A DNA stretch of 64,000 nt from Thinopyrum elongatum. Taxonomy: Eukaryota > Streptophyta > Magnoliopsida > Poales > Poaceae. The translations under genes and the position numbers were made by a program. Below the pieces are notes generated by a model. It was not told where the DNA came from. It saw nothing but the letters and a program-made list of their open reading frames with translations, and did not search any database. The DNA lies in NCBI GenBank assembly GCA_011799875.1, contig CM022302.1:177808942-177872941 (forward strand), read 5' to 3'. Shown here piece after piece: positions 21,234-31,949 of this stretch (the first letter of the stretch is position 1; each line of letters begins with the position of its first letter).

Positions 21234-24200
21234 ATGGTCCGCACGATGACCGAAGGCATCGTGAATAGGTTTTTGAGCTCCGCGAAGGCCGAGATGCTTC
21301 AAAAGAACGAGACGGAGATAAGATGTCCGTGTCGAAGATGCAAGCTGAAGAGCCTTATTACGGACCCGGATTCTGAACAGGTGCGGGACCACCTGCTCTT
21401 GCGTGGTTTCATGGATGGCTATCGGTGGCAAGGTGATGAAGATGACTATGAAGTCGTCCATGGGGGCCGGGCAAGAAATGAGGAAGGGCAGCAAGACAAC
21501 CACGGCGGCGAGGGCGGGCGAGAAGACGAAGAATCTCCAGGACATGATCACGACGGTGATGCAGTACACAGTCATCATGTAGAAGATGCCGGACATGATG
21601 ATGAGGAAGATCAAGACGAAGGGCATGATCATGAAGATGAAGATGCCGGAGCAGACGACGATGGACCATCGATGGGCTGGGTGCAGGACCCTCATATTCA
21701 AGAGCTGCTTCTCAAGCAGACAGATAACGCAAGAGCTGCCGCCCAAGAGAAAGCCAAGCTGGATCAACTGGAGATAGACGCGGTTACTCCATTGTATGAA
21801 GGATGCAGGCCCGAGGATACCCGCCTGAAAGTAACGCTCATGGCTCTGGAGATGAAGGTAAAACACAAAATGACCGATGCATGCTTCGACGAGAACATGT
21901 CATTCTGGCACGAACGTCTTCCCAAGGGGAACAAGTGCCTGACCAATTTTGAGGAGGCGAAGAAAATCGTGTGTCCTCTGGATTTACCGCACGTGAAATA
22001 CCATGTGTGCATGAACGATTGCATCATTTATCAGGACAAGCACGCGGAGTCTACCATATGTCCGGTGTGCGGTGTCACTCGATACAAGAAGAGGAAGAAA
22101 GCTCCTCGAAAAGTGGTGTGGTACTTTCCGATCACTCCTCGTCTGCAGCGGTATTTCGCGGACCCTAAGGCAGCAAAGCTCCTGCGTTGGCACGCGGATA
22201 GGGAGGAGAAGAAGCGAGAAGATGACGGAAATGATCCGGAGATAAATAAAAAAGACAAGATGCTGAGTCACCCTAAGGATGCGAGCCAGTGGCAAGCGTT
22301 GAACTTCGAATACCCAGATTTTGGGGACGATCCAAGGAACATCGTGCTGGGCGCGAGCACCGATGGAGTCAATCCGTTTGGCAGCCAGCGAAGCACACAT
22401 AGCACCTGGCCTGTGTTTGTGTGGATGTACAACCTTCCCCCTGGAAGTGCATGAAGAGGAAGTACATTCATATGAGTATGCTAATTGAAGGGCCGAAACA
22501 ACCAGGGAACAACATCAATCTGTATCTGGGGCTGCTGAAAGAGGAGCTAGACACGCTGTGGAAAATGCCAGCCAATATGTGGGACGCCGCAAAGAAAGAA
22601 TATTTCCCTATGAGAGCTGCACAGCTCACGACGGTCCAAGACTATCTCGGTTACGGATATGTCGCGAGGTAGGTGGTCCACGGATTTCGTGCATGCGTCA
22701 GGTGCATGGATGACACAACATATCGCCAGCTAGATAGAGATCCCGGGTCTTCGAAAACCGTGTTCATGGGATGTCGAAGGTGGCTTCGTGATGATGACTC
22801 ATGGAGAAAACGCAAGGATCTGTTCGATGGTGAAACCGAACCCCGAAGACGCCCGCGTACGAGGAGCGGCGAGGAAATAGACGAGCTGTTGAAATATTGG
22901 AAAGAGTGCCCACCGTAGGGAAAGAAGCGAAAGGCGCCAGAGCCGCTGCTGAAGGTATGGAAAACGAGGTCGGTTTTCTGGGACTTGCCGTACTGGAAGA
23001 TCCTCCGTGTGCCTCACAGCCTTGATGTCATGCATATCACGAAGAACGTGTGCGAGAGTCTGCTTGGTACCCTGCTCAACATGCCAGAGAGGACCAAATA
23101 TGGGCCGAAAGCAAGGGCAGACTTGAAATCAATGGGCATCAGGGAGGAGCTTCATGCTAATGATGATGAGGCGACGGACACGGAAAGTCGTCGCAAAGGC
23201 AAAAAGGCCAAGAAGATCGGAAATGACTGCCCTCCCGCGTGCTTCACTCTAAGTCAGGAGGAGATCGAGCAGTTTTTCACCTGCCTCGTAGGAGTAAAAC
23301 TTCCTTACGGTTACGCGGGGAAGATAAGCAGATACCTAGACTCAGCGAAGCAGAAGTTTAGCGGGATGAAGTCTCACGACTGTCACGTGCTGATGATGCA
23401 GATACTTCCAGTTGCAATCCGTGGGATCATGGACGCGCACGTCCGTGAAACGCTATTTGGCCTATGCAACTTTTTCGACGTTATCTCTCGGAAGTCGGTT
23501 GGCGTGAGGCAACTCAGAAGGCTACAGGAAGAGATCGTGGTGATACTATGCGAGCTTGAGATGTACTTCCCGCCCGCATTCTTCGATGTTATGGTGCATC
23601 TGCTGGTCCATATCGTGGAGGATATCATCCAACTCGGGCCGACGTTCCTGCACAGCATGATGCCGTTCGAAAGGATGAATGGTGTCATCAAAGGATACGT
23701 TCGCAACATGTCATGTCCAGAGGGAAGCATAGCCAGGGGCTTTCTGACCGAAGAGTGCATCTCCTACTGCACGAATTATCTAGGCATCGAGAACCCCGTT
23801 GGTCTGCCCGTCAACAGGCACCTCGGCAGGCTCGCTGGATGGGGTCACCACGATGGTCGCCGCGAAATGCATGTCGACTTGGAGGTTCGACTCGCCGACT
23901 TTGAAAGAGCAAACCTAGTCGCGCTACAACACATAGACATGGTCGATCCTTGGGTGGTAGAGCATAAAACCTTTATTGAGAAGACGTACAATGACCGAGG
24001 CCAACAGAGGACGGACGGAGATATAATCAAAGAGCACAACTCATGTTTCACGCGTTGGTTCAAGGAGAAGCTTCTGTCGTACCCTTTACATGAGGATTCT
24101 TCCGCGGAAGAAAAACTCATATTCGCCTTGTCATAGGGCGCCGAGCACAACCTGATGACCTATGAGGCGTACGATATCAACGGCTACACATTCTACACCG

Positions 24201-24739
24201 AGGACAAGGACATGAAGAGCGATGGTTATCAGAACTCCGGGGTAACGATGGAATCCTACACCGGTACCGACAAGGACAGATACTACGGAAGGATCGAGGA
24301 GATCTGGGAGCTGAGCTACACTGGAGAGAAGGTCCCGATGTTCCATGTCAGATGGGCCAAGAGCGTCCTAAAAGAAGACCGGTATTTCACCATCATGGTT
24401 ATACCCGAAGCCAAATCCAAGACCGCGGGCGCAAACGTCACCGCGAAAAATGAGCCATGGGTACTGGCTTCCCAAGTGGACCAATGCTTCTTCATTACCG
24501 AGCCATCAAAGCCCAGTCGTGTTGTCGTGAGGAGAGGCAAAAGGAAGATCATCGGAATGGATGGAGTCGTCAATGAGCAAGACTTCGACAAGTACGGCGA
24601 CCCGAAGATGGAACATGACGACGACGATGAAGTGCCATACACCACAAGAAGAAGCAGGACCACCCTACCTAAAGGACGTCCGTTCAACAGAAGAACTCCA
24701 TTTGCGAAAAAGAAGGGCAAGAAGATTGTGAAAAGATAG
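21234..24739 (+). pseudogene. TNP2-type CACTA transposase (TNPD-like), broken
   Basis: The protein starts MVRTMTEGIVNRFLSSAKAE with a transposase-associated zinc region (CPCRRCK, near residues 30-37). A His/Asp/Glu-rich linker follows, then a CPVCG motif and the TNP2 core (DPRNIVLGASTDGVNPFG; then HSLDVMHITKNVCESLLGT). The C-terminal part has MMPFERMNGVIKGYVRN and a basic tail. Similar proteins cut and rejoin CACTA ends in the nucleus. One base is missing from a C run at about 22437, shifting frame. In the following frame TAG stops occur at 22670, 22916 and 24134, each embedded in continuous homology. With these repaired the frame would reach the TAG at 24737-24739. The start is chosen at the first ATG after the acceptor at 21227. 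The gene is inactive as written. Confidence 0.85.
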
Positions 24740-25075
24740 CTAGCTAAGATCGATTGTATTTAAATCGTAGTCTTCATTTCTCGATTGTATTTCGGCATAT
24801 GGAAATGGGCGGCACTTTTTGAATTCATGAATATTTTGAAATCTGATGATATTTTTTCATATTCATAAATGTTTTCTAAAAAATTATTAGATGCAACTAA
24901 AAATCCAAAAAAAATCAAATAACAAATTTGATGATATTTTTTCATATTCATATTTTTTCATAAATGTTTTGAAATCTGATGATATTTTTCCACATTCATA
25001 AATGTTTTCAAATTTGATCGTCATTTTCTAAAAAATTATTAGATGCAACTAAAAATCCAAAAAAAAAAACAGTTA
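24740..25075. repeat. AT-rich spacer with repeated TTCATATTCATAAATGTTTT
   Basis: Downstream of the transposase gene, several imperfect copies of GATGATATTTTTTCATATTC and TAAAAAATTATTAGATGCAA occur. No gene. Transcript termination of the first unit probably lies here. Confidence 0.5.
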
Positions 25076-25475
25076 GTAATGGCGCACCAGGGAAGGGTGC
25101 GCCATTGCTATGAAGGTATTTATGGCGCACCCGAATGAGGTGCGCCATTGATATACAAATTTTTATTTATATTTATTCTTGTATTTTAGTTTTCAGTGTT
25201 CCTTTTCCTGCTTAAATTTCATGGGCACTTTTTGAATTCATGAATATTTTTTCAAATTTGATGATATTTTTTCATATTCATAAATGTTTTACCAATTCAC
25301 AAATGAATGCAACTAAAAACCCAAAAAAAAAATTACTAATGGCGCACCGCTAGGTGGTGCGCCATTGCTATCCAAAAAAAAAGTTACTTATGGCGCACCG
25401 CTAGGTGGTGCGCCATTGCTATCCAAAAAAAAAGTTACTTATGGCGCACCGCTAGGTGGTGCGCCATTACTAACC
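25076..25475. repeat. Internal copy of the subterminal repeat array, with a 51-bp triplication
   Basis: GGCGCACC/GGTGCGCC pairs recur in the middle of the element, 4.8 kb from the nearest end array. The last three copies form a near-perfect 51-bp tandem repeat (GGCGCACCGCTAGGTGGTGC at 25341, 25392 and 25443). A GC-rich, leader-like stretch follows at once (25490-25800), so the array occupies the promoter position of the second unit. Confidence 0.8.
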
Positions 25476-25479
25476 TTCC

Positions 25480-27760
25480 CCCCTATAGCTATGTGTATGT
25501 GCGTTCTGTCCATCTATCGCTCGCCAGATCCCCCTTCCCTCCCGCGCCAGATCCCCGCACCCGCTCCACCGCCGCCGCCGACCCCCCGCACCCGCTCCGA
25601 CGACCCCCGCGCCCGCTCCGACGAGGTGCACTGCCCACTGCTTCTTCCTCCTGGACCACCAGCTAGAGCCGGGAAGCTCTCCTCCGCCGGATCGCCTCGC
25701 TCCACCACCGTCGGCATCGCCGCTGCCGCCGCTGCCGCCGCCTCGACCTGCAACACTGGCGCCCCCCCCGACCTCTCCAAGCACGCCCCGACCTCACTGT
25801 GAGCCGCCGTTCGTATCCCCACGCTTGATTTTCTGCCGTAGCACCCGGCGCTCTTTTCCCCAGCGACCGGCGACTTCTCGGTGATTTCCTCATGCCGCCC
25901 TCCTCATTAGTTATATCCTATTGATAGTTCTGTGTGCAAAACCGCAATAGTGACCATGGTTTTTCATTTGTTATATCCTGCTATTGTCAAAAGGGATGAA
26001 CCTGAATATATGCTACTGTAGTACAGTTAGCAGTTATGGAAAAGTTCAGTTAGGTATCAGATGTGTGGCCTTAGCTGGGAGATTTCTTTTGCTGCCATGT
26101 GCTTGTATGGCTACTCTTCTATTCAGAAGAAAATTATATGTTAACCAACTGATGGTTATACTCTGCTGTAATGAAAAAAACTAGATGCTCTTGATCACTG
26201 TATGGTGCAAAAATGAGAATTTTGTACTCCATCAGCTACTCCAATTATCAATTTGCACAGATTCGTGCATAATCTACTGTTGTTGTTCTCTGAAATTTCA
26301 GTGATAGTTTGACAGGCTCCAATTTTGAAAACTTCAGTAATAATCTTTAGTTTTCTGACATGACTCCAATCTGACATGACTCCAACCTTATCTCATTATA
26401 ACAAGAAGAAAGACTTGATTATTTGGCTCGTTAATAAAACATTGTTGTGACCTCTGTTCCCTTGGATCAACTAAAGAATGGTTTCTTTATGTGCCCTTCA
26501 TACTTGATTTGTTAACTTGTGCCATAGAACTTACATATATACTCCCTCTTGTACCACCTATGTTTGTGTTGGTCTGCTAGATAACTTGTTTCACTTGTTT
26601 TTATGCAAGCAAAACTTCTGCTTGACTGTTAAGTTGTACAATCTGTACTTGTACTGTTGGAAGCTGATTAATTTGGCGCAATTTTATTTTTGTTTTGTCA
26701 AGTCTATGCACTGATTGAGTTAGATGAAAATGTTTAGTGGCACCAATTTCTGCAAGTCTGTTCAGTCAGCAGGGCTATGCAGTAGGCATTGGTCTCATTC
26801 TTAGACCGACACACCCGCAGCACGCATTCAGGCATCATTTGGTTGTTAGACTGTTCAGCTATGCAGAGTGAAATACCAGTTCAGCATGTCGATAATGATT
26901 TTGGCAGCAGTGTGAGGCAGCAGTGTGCGGCGCAATTCCTTCATTGGATAATGATTTTGCAGGTACCCCGAGAGGCCCTTGAGTTTGCCGGAATGTCGAT
27001 TAACTTCCGTTCCGGCAAATTCGGGTACTTCATATGTCCTATTCTCAGCAAAGGTCTTGCTGAAATTTTCCGTGAATTTTAGCATGACTTTGCTAAAAAT
27101 AGGACATATGGGGTACTTGCGACTAATGCATGGGCCGGGGTATCTTAGTACTTAATTTAGCATTTAGGGTGCATCGGCGACGTGTAGTACCTGTAATATT
27201 CAGATTTGATAAGATCTTGCAACCTGACAATTGTTCAGCTTCGTACTTATAAATATTGTATCACAGATTGTGTGTTCTCACTAGTTCAAGTGTTCTTGCT
27301 GTGTATTTGTGGTCTATCTGTCACCATATATGTGTATCCAACCTTGTGAACTTGTTTCATTTTGTAGTCTGTGTTAACTCAAGTATGTGTGATATATATA
27401 CATATGTGTGTGCCTGTGATATAATACATTTATGTTCTGTCCTGCAACCTTGTTTTTTTTCCTGCTAAATGTTAGATAGTTATATATATGATCAGGTCTT
27501 TTTAATTCCCTAGCCGTTTGACGATTACTTAGTGTTGAATGTTGAGTCTAAGGTTCCAACATAAAAGCATATATGCTTTTGTAGTCATGCTCAAGTATTT
27601 CTAGCCGGCTGGAGTGAGATCGAACCCGAACAGATAGTAGTAGTTACTAACATACCAACTAAATATTGCAAAGATTTACTCATACCTTAACTCATGCTTG
27701 AGAAACCTAGCTGGGGTCTTTGGATGTAGTAGGACATTTAGAGTACCCATATATATCAGT
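25480..27760 (+). other. Leader and introns of the second CACTA unit
   Basis: A C-rich leader (25490-25800) is followed by AT-rich, intron-like DNA without a supported ORF. At about 26964, after the acceptor TTTGCAG, a segment opens GTACCCCGAG and includes GCCGGAATGTCGATTAACTT. It matches the leader exon of the transposase gene at about 21062. Directly after it an about 50-bp inverted repeat (CATATGTCCTATTCTCAGCA versus TTGCTAAAAATAGGACATAT) could fold into a hairpin. Confidence 0.5.
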
Positions 27761-27765
27761 CAACC

Positions 27766-28010
27766 TAGGGTGCCTCGGCATCGATAAACCCTAAATGATG
27801 AAAACTTAACTTAGCATTTAGGGTGCCTCAGCGTCGACAAACCCTAAATGACAAAACCTTGGCTTTTAGGGTGCCTCGGTGTCGATAAAAACCTAAATGA
27901 TGAAAGCTTAGGCTTTTAGGGTGCCTCGGCGTCGACAAACCCTAAATGATAAAAGCTTAGCTTTTAGGATGCCTCGGTGTCGACAAACCCTAAATGATGA
28001 GACCATGATC
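27766..28010. repeat. Five tandem approx. 49-bp units with inverted telo-box motifs
   Basis: Each unit contains TTTAGGGTGCCTCGGCGTCG, then ACAAACCCTAAATGA. The TTTAGGG and CCCTAAA arms pair. Units begin at about 27766, 27819, 27867, 27917 and 27965. The array stops about 60 bp before the ATG of the TNPA-like gene and is therefore probably in its leader or last leader intron. Confidence 0.75.
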
Positions 28011-28067
28011 TTGTTCCTTGACAATAACCAACTTTTTGACCAAACTTTTTTCCTATTTAGAGTGAAC

Positions 28068-29733
28068 ATGGCCCACAACGATGAGGCCGGCGGTTTGGGC
28101 GGCAAGGCATTCTGGGAGCTGTCCCAGGAGATGGAGGAAGAACCTCAACGCTATGAGGACGCCGCGGAAGACACCGATCCTGACTACACAACCCCTAGTG
28201 GCGTCGGGGATGACACCACTGATGGTGCCGCCGAGGATGCCACCACTGATGATGGCAGCGCACGCACAGATGGCAGCCAACCAAAGAGGTAACGGAAGGA
28301 CCGGCGCCCGAACATGCTCAGCACCGTCAAGGAGGAATTTACTGAAGTGTCCTCCGAGGGGCATCCAACGGCGGCCAAAGAAATAGTCAAGGGGTACGCG
28401 GGACAGCTCGGGTGCATTCTCCGGACCACCGTCTCGATCAACACCGAGAACCTAAGGCATCATGACCGAGGGAATTTGCGCAACCTCCTCTTCACGAAGC
28501 TGCACGAACGATACAAGTTCCCCGGTGACTTCGCAAACACACGCCTCTCAGGGAATAAAGTGAACAGTGCCGCCCTCACGAAGATGAGCAAGGCCCTGGC
28601 TACTTGGAGAGGCGCGGTGAAGAGCATGATTGAAAAAGGTGATAGTTATGAGATGATCAAGGAGAAAAATCCTTCGATCAGCGAAGATGACTACCGGGAG
28701 TTCAAGATCAAGTGCGAGAGCAACGCATCCGAGGAATCAAGTCAGTGGGGGAAAGATATGCGAGGCTTGAACTTAGGGGTCCACAAACTCGGTCCCGGCG
28801 GTTACAGAGTGGTGGAACCTATATGGGACAAGGAGGACGCGGAGCGTGCCAAGCAAGGCCTACCGCCCCGCTTCGAGAAATACCGTGACAAGCAGACCAG
28901 GAACTATGTCAGGGCCCGGTACAAGATTGACCCGGTAACCAAGGAGCTTACCATGGATCCGAAGACCAAGGCGCTTGAGCGTGTTCTGGAAAGGAATACA
29001 CCCCCGCGTAATTAGCTCCATATGGTTGCATTCTAATTAATGAAGCCAAATTTCTAAATGGTTCACGTTCCTTCCGCAGGACACTGAAAGTAGTAGCGCG
29101 GGGTCGTCTTAGAGCTCCCCTTTCGACACCCCTTTAAATAGGGCGTTGAACATAATGAAAAACAAGGATAAGCTCAGTAAGCCGTCGTCAGCTGGTCGTG
29201 TGGCCGGCAAAGGCTTGTCCACGAAATGGTCGGAATACTATACAGCTGGGCGAAAGGAGAGAAAGACCAGCTTGGAAAGCCAGCAGCGCGAGGTTCAACA
29301 ACTCAAGGCACAAGTGGCGCGGATTCCGGAGATGGTCGAAGAGCAAGTGCGAGACCAACTGGGAGCGACAATCACCGCCATTATACCTACCTTGGTTTCT
29401 GGGCTGCAGGCGTGGGTGGCGGGCGGCCAACAGGGGCCGCCCCCGATTCCCAGCTTCATGGGCAGCAACTCGCGAAACGCGCCGGTGGCGCCATTGGTGT
29501 CTCTGGCGGAGGCGGCATTGGTGTCTCCCGCGGCGGCGCCATTGGTGTCTCCGGCGGAGGCGGCATTGGTGTCTCCCGCGGCGGCGCCGGCATTGCAGCT
29601 TAATGCACCTGGGTGTGGGAATAATACGCCGACCGGCACCTCGGCAGCAAGCGGCCCCTCCGTCAATTGCACGCCCGCCGTTGGTGGTGCCTCGACATTA
29701 GCCGAGCTCGACGCCATCACGGTAACTAATTAA
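28068..29733 (+). pseudogene. TNPA-like protein (plant Ptta/En/Spm transposase family), broken
   Basis: The first exon begins MAHNDEAGGLGGKAFWELSQ, with an acidic Thr/Asp-rich region, then the conserved part (LRHHDRGNLRNLLFTKLHER, YKFP, ALATWRGAVKSMIEKG). It continues with GGYRVVEPIW and LPPRFEKYRDKQTRNYVRAR to about 29033. A second exon from 29080 (acceptor CCGCAG) gives a coiled-coil stretch (ESQQREVQQLKAQVARIPEM), then a Val-Ser-Pro-Ala repeat region. In-frame stops are TAA at 28290, TAG at 29013 (just before a plausible donor) and TAG at 29110. The TNPA group binds subterminal repeats and brings the ends together. That role fits the arrays here but is inferred from family knowledge. The region may continue into the next ORF. 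Confidence 0.7.
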
Positions 29734-29791
29734 GCCTCTCGGCCGATGACTTCATCTCCTTGCCTTTTTCTGGGCATCCCTGACGCCCTAC

Positions 29792-31704
29792 ATGTTTTCA
29801 CACGGCGCCGCCGATGTTCTGTGCACTCTCCTGCACTTCGTGAACGACGAGTTGGTCGATGTCGCCAAGGGCAGAATCGTTCAACCGGGAAGCCGCGTGT
29901 TCCACGGTAATCAGATGCCACCCACCGTTTACAGGGTTCAACTGGTTCGGGTGCTGCCGGGCTTCGATGACATATTACCTCCATATCGACCCCATGGGGC
30001 TGACGAAGATGATGTGATGACCCTCAGCGCCTGCATAAGCTGGCCCATGGTTTGGCCAAAGAGCCAGATTCGTTTGGGGGCGGGGGACACCACCCCACAG
30101 ACAACACCGCCAGTCGTGCCGGCGCCAAGCCATGGCAAGACCCCCGCAACGCTACCGGACATGCCGGACATGCATATGGCACAGGATCCGGACGACGACG
30201 ATGACTACGGTACATTTACCAACATCGATAAGTACTTCAACGAACATGGGTACGGTGATGAATTCTTGGGGCCTCCTTCTCAAGAACCCAACCCTGCAAA
30301 AGATGATCTAGCTGGTACCGCGGAGAAACCCAATTGCAACAGGCGTCGTCTGGCGTTCAGTTCTCAGGAGACGCCACCAGCTGCCGCCTTCACCGAGCCT
30401 CAGATAGCCGAGGTGCAAAATATTATCAGCCCCAACACACTCAAGAAGGCGGTCTCTGAGCAGAACTTGGTCCCATTACAGCAGAAGAAGAAGGGATGGA
30501 AAAGAAAGAGTAACAAGGGTGCGAGCCAGCCGGCACCGAGTACGATTCGTGCTCAGGACGGGCCACCTTCACCTAAGGATATCTCGAGGAGGGTGCATGT
30601 GGCGGGTAGGCCGATGCTACCGACTAATCTGCTCAATGCTGCAACCAGTGCTATGCGGAGTCTGCATGACAGTGTTCTTTCTTTGGAGAAGCAGCGTCTC
30701 CGAGAGAATGATGTGGCATACCCGGTTTTCGTGGCCAAGGTGCCAGAGGGCAAGGGCTTTGTGGATAGCGCCATCGGGGGTATGGTCGTCCTGCGGTTTG
30801 ATGACATCTTCGCTATGTTTAACCTTCATCCGCTGCACTACACCTTCGTTCGGCTATTTTCGCTGAGTATGGTGATGCGGATCATTAGAGACAAGACCCC
30901 AGACATTGTGATAGTCGACCCCTTCTACATGCGTGCCAACATCTTGGGCAGCGCTGGGGACCGGCAAGTCGCGAGTTCATACCTCGAAGGCGTCATTCTG
31001 GCAAACCCAGATAACGATAACTTCCTCGTGCCTTACTTTCCCGAGTAAGTCATCCCCTCACCGCCCCGTAACATATGATTTCTTAGATTTCGATCGTTCT
31101 TTTTTTTTTAACATTCCGTGTTTTGTGCAGTGACACACATTGCCCACTCATCCTCTTAAGCCCGAAATATTCCATGGCCACGTATTTCGACTCGGACCGT
31201 CAGTCGAAGAAAGACTACACAAATATCAAGAAAGTTCTTGATGATGTTCTCCCCGGCTACGCCAGATCTGGAGGCACCTTCAGCAGGCCAATTCGTAGGT
31301 ACGGCAAGCACGTGTTCACCCACAATACGACGTTCCCCTGCGTCAAGCAGCCGCTTGGCGGTCAGAAGGATGCCTACTACGCCCTCCATCACATGCGGGC
31401 GATCGTACGGGACCATAATCACCTTCTGCTACCAAATAATCTCAAAGATTGGGCCGCACGCTTGTCGGCAATCCAGGACGCGGACATCAGACAAGAATTC
31501 TTTCGCATCCAGTCGGAGTTTGCGGAAATCATCCATCAAGATGTCCTTCGTACCTCGGGGCAGTTCTACCTCAGATATCAACCGTTCAACAGTGAGATAG
31601 AAACAACGCTACAAATGCAGGCTGACAACACCCGCGATTTCATGACCATCACGACAGACGGCGGCTTCATCCACGCTCCGGTCCCTGAGTCGAGTCGAAA
31701 GTAG
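29792..31704 (+). CDS. DUF8039-like and ULP1-like CACTA protein, catalytic Cys apparently absent
   Basis: The reading frame opens near 29790 and is continuous to 31044 (donor GA|GTAAGT). It resumes at 31131 (acceptor GTGCAG) and ends at the TAG of 31702-31704. The first third (FVNDELVDVAKGRIVQPGSR to SWPMVWPKSQIRL) resembles DUF8039 of plant CACTA proteins. An acidic and then basic linker (QQKKKGWKRKSNK) follows. The last third looks like a C48 (ULP1/SUMO protease) fold: ILGSAGDRQVASSYLEGV, then DDTHCPLILLSPKY with the His, TYFDSD with the Asp, and KQPLGGQKDAYYALHHMR. In active relatives the last motif reads QPxGxxxCGYYV; here Asp-Ala replaces Cys-Gly, so protease activity is unlikely. The start codon is not clear. 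The ORF is intact over about 610 codons, in contrast to its broken neighbours. Confidence 0.6.
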
Positions 31705-31949
31705 TGATGCTATGTAGTTCTGAAATATCGATTAGCTCATGTTGTAATTAAACTTTAATGAACTTGTATGTCTCTTTGGTTTGGACAGTCGTTCAACTTA
31801 TATGTAATCGATGCTATTTATTAGTAGGACCATGAATCGTGCTATTAATGTCTTGCTTTTCTCTTCCGATCCTTTTGTTGCATACTTATATATTGCTTAT
31901 GTATTGTCTGTGAATTGCTACTAACGTTTTGTTTGGCTAGTGCATAGAG

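Noticed and set aside
21141..21866. A 241-codon ORF on the minus strand opposite the transposase
   Set aside because: It is the shadow of the acidic TNP2 N-terminal region; its His/Asp-rich content mirrors GAT/GAC codons and matches no family.
22660..24140. TAG stops in the transposase as programmed readthrough or recoding
   Set aside because: There is also a one-base frameshift, and the second gene has the same type of stops; mutation decay is simpler.
25365..25802. A 145-codon ORF starting with repeated KKKVTYGAPLGGAP
   Set aside because: It reads through the 51-bp transposon repeats into a C-rich leader; not a protein gene.
27766..28010. Interstitial telomere or CRISPR-like array
   Set aside because: Units contain single TTTAGGG and CCCTAAA arms rather than head-to-tail telomere repeats, and spacing without variable spacers rules out CRISPR; the genome is a plant nucleus.
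31156..31600. Alternative-frame ORFs over the ULP1-like exon
   Set aside because: The frame from the 31131 acceptor carries the ordered His, Asp and Gln motifs; the others are shadows.
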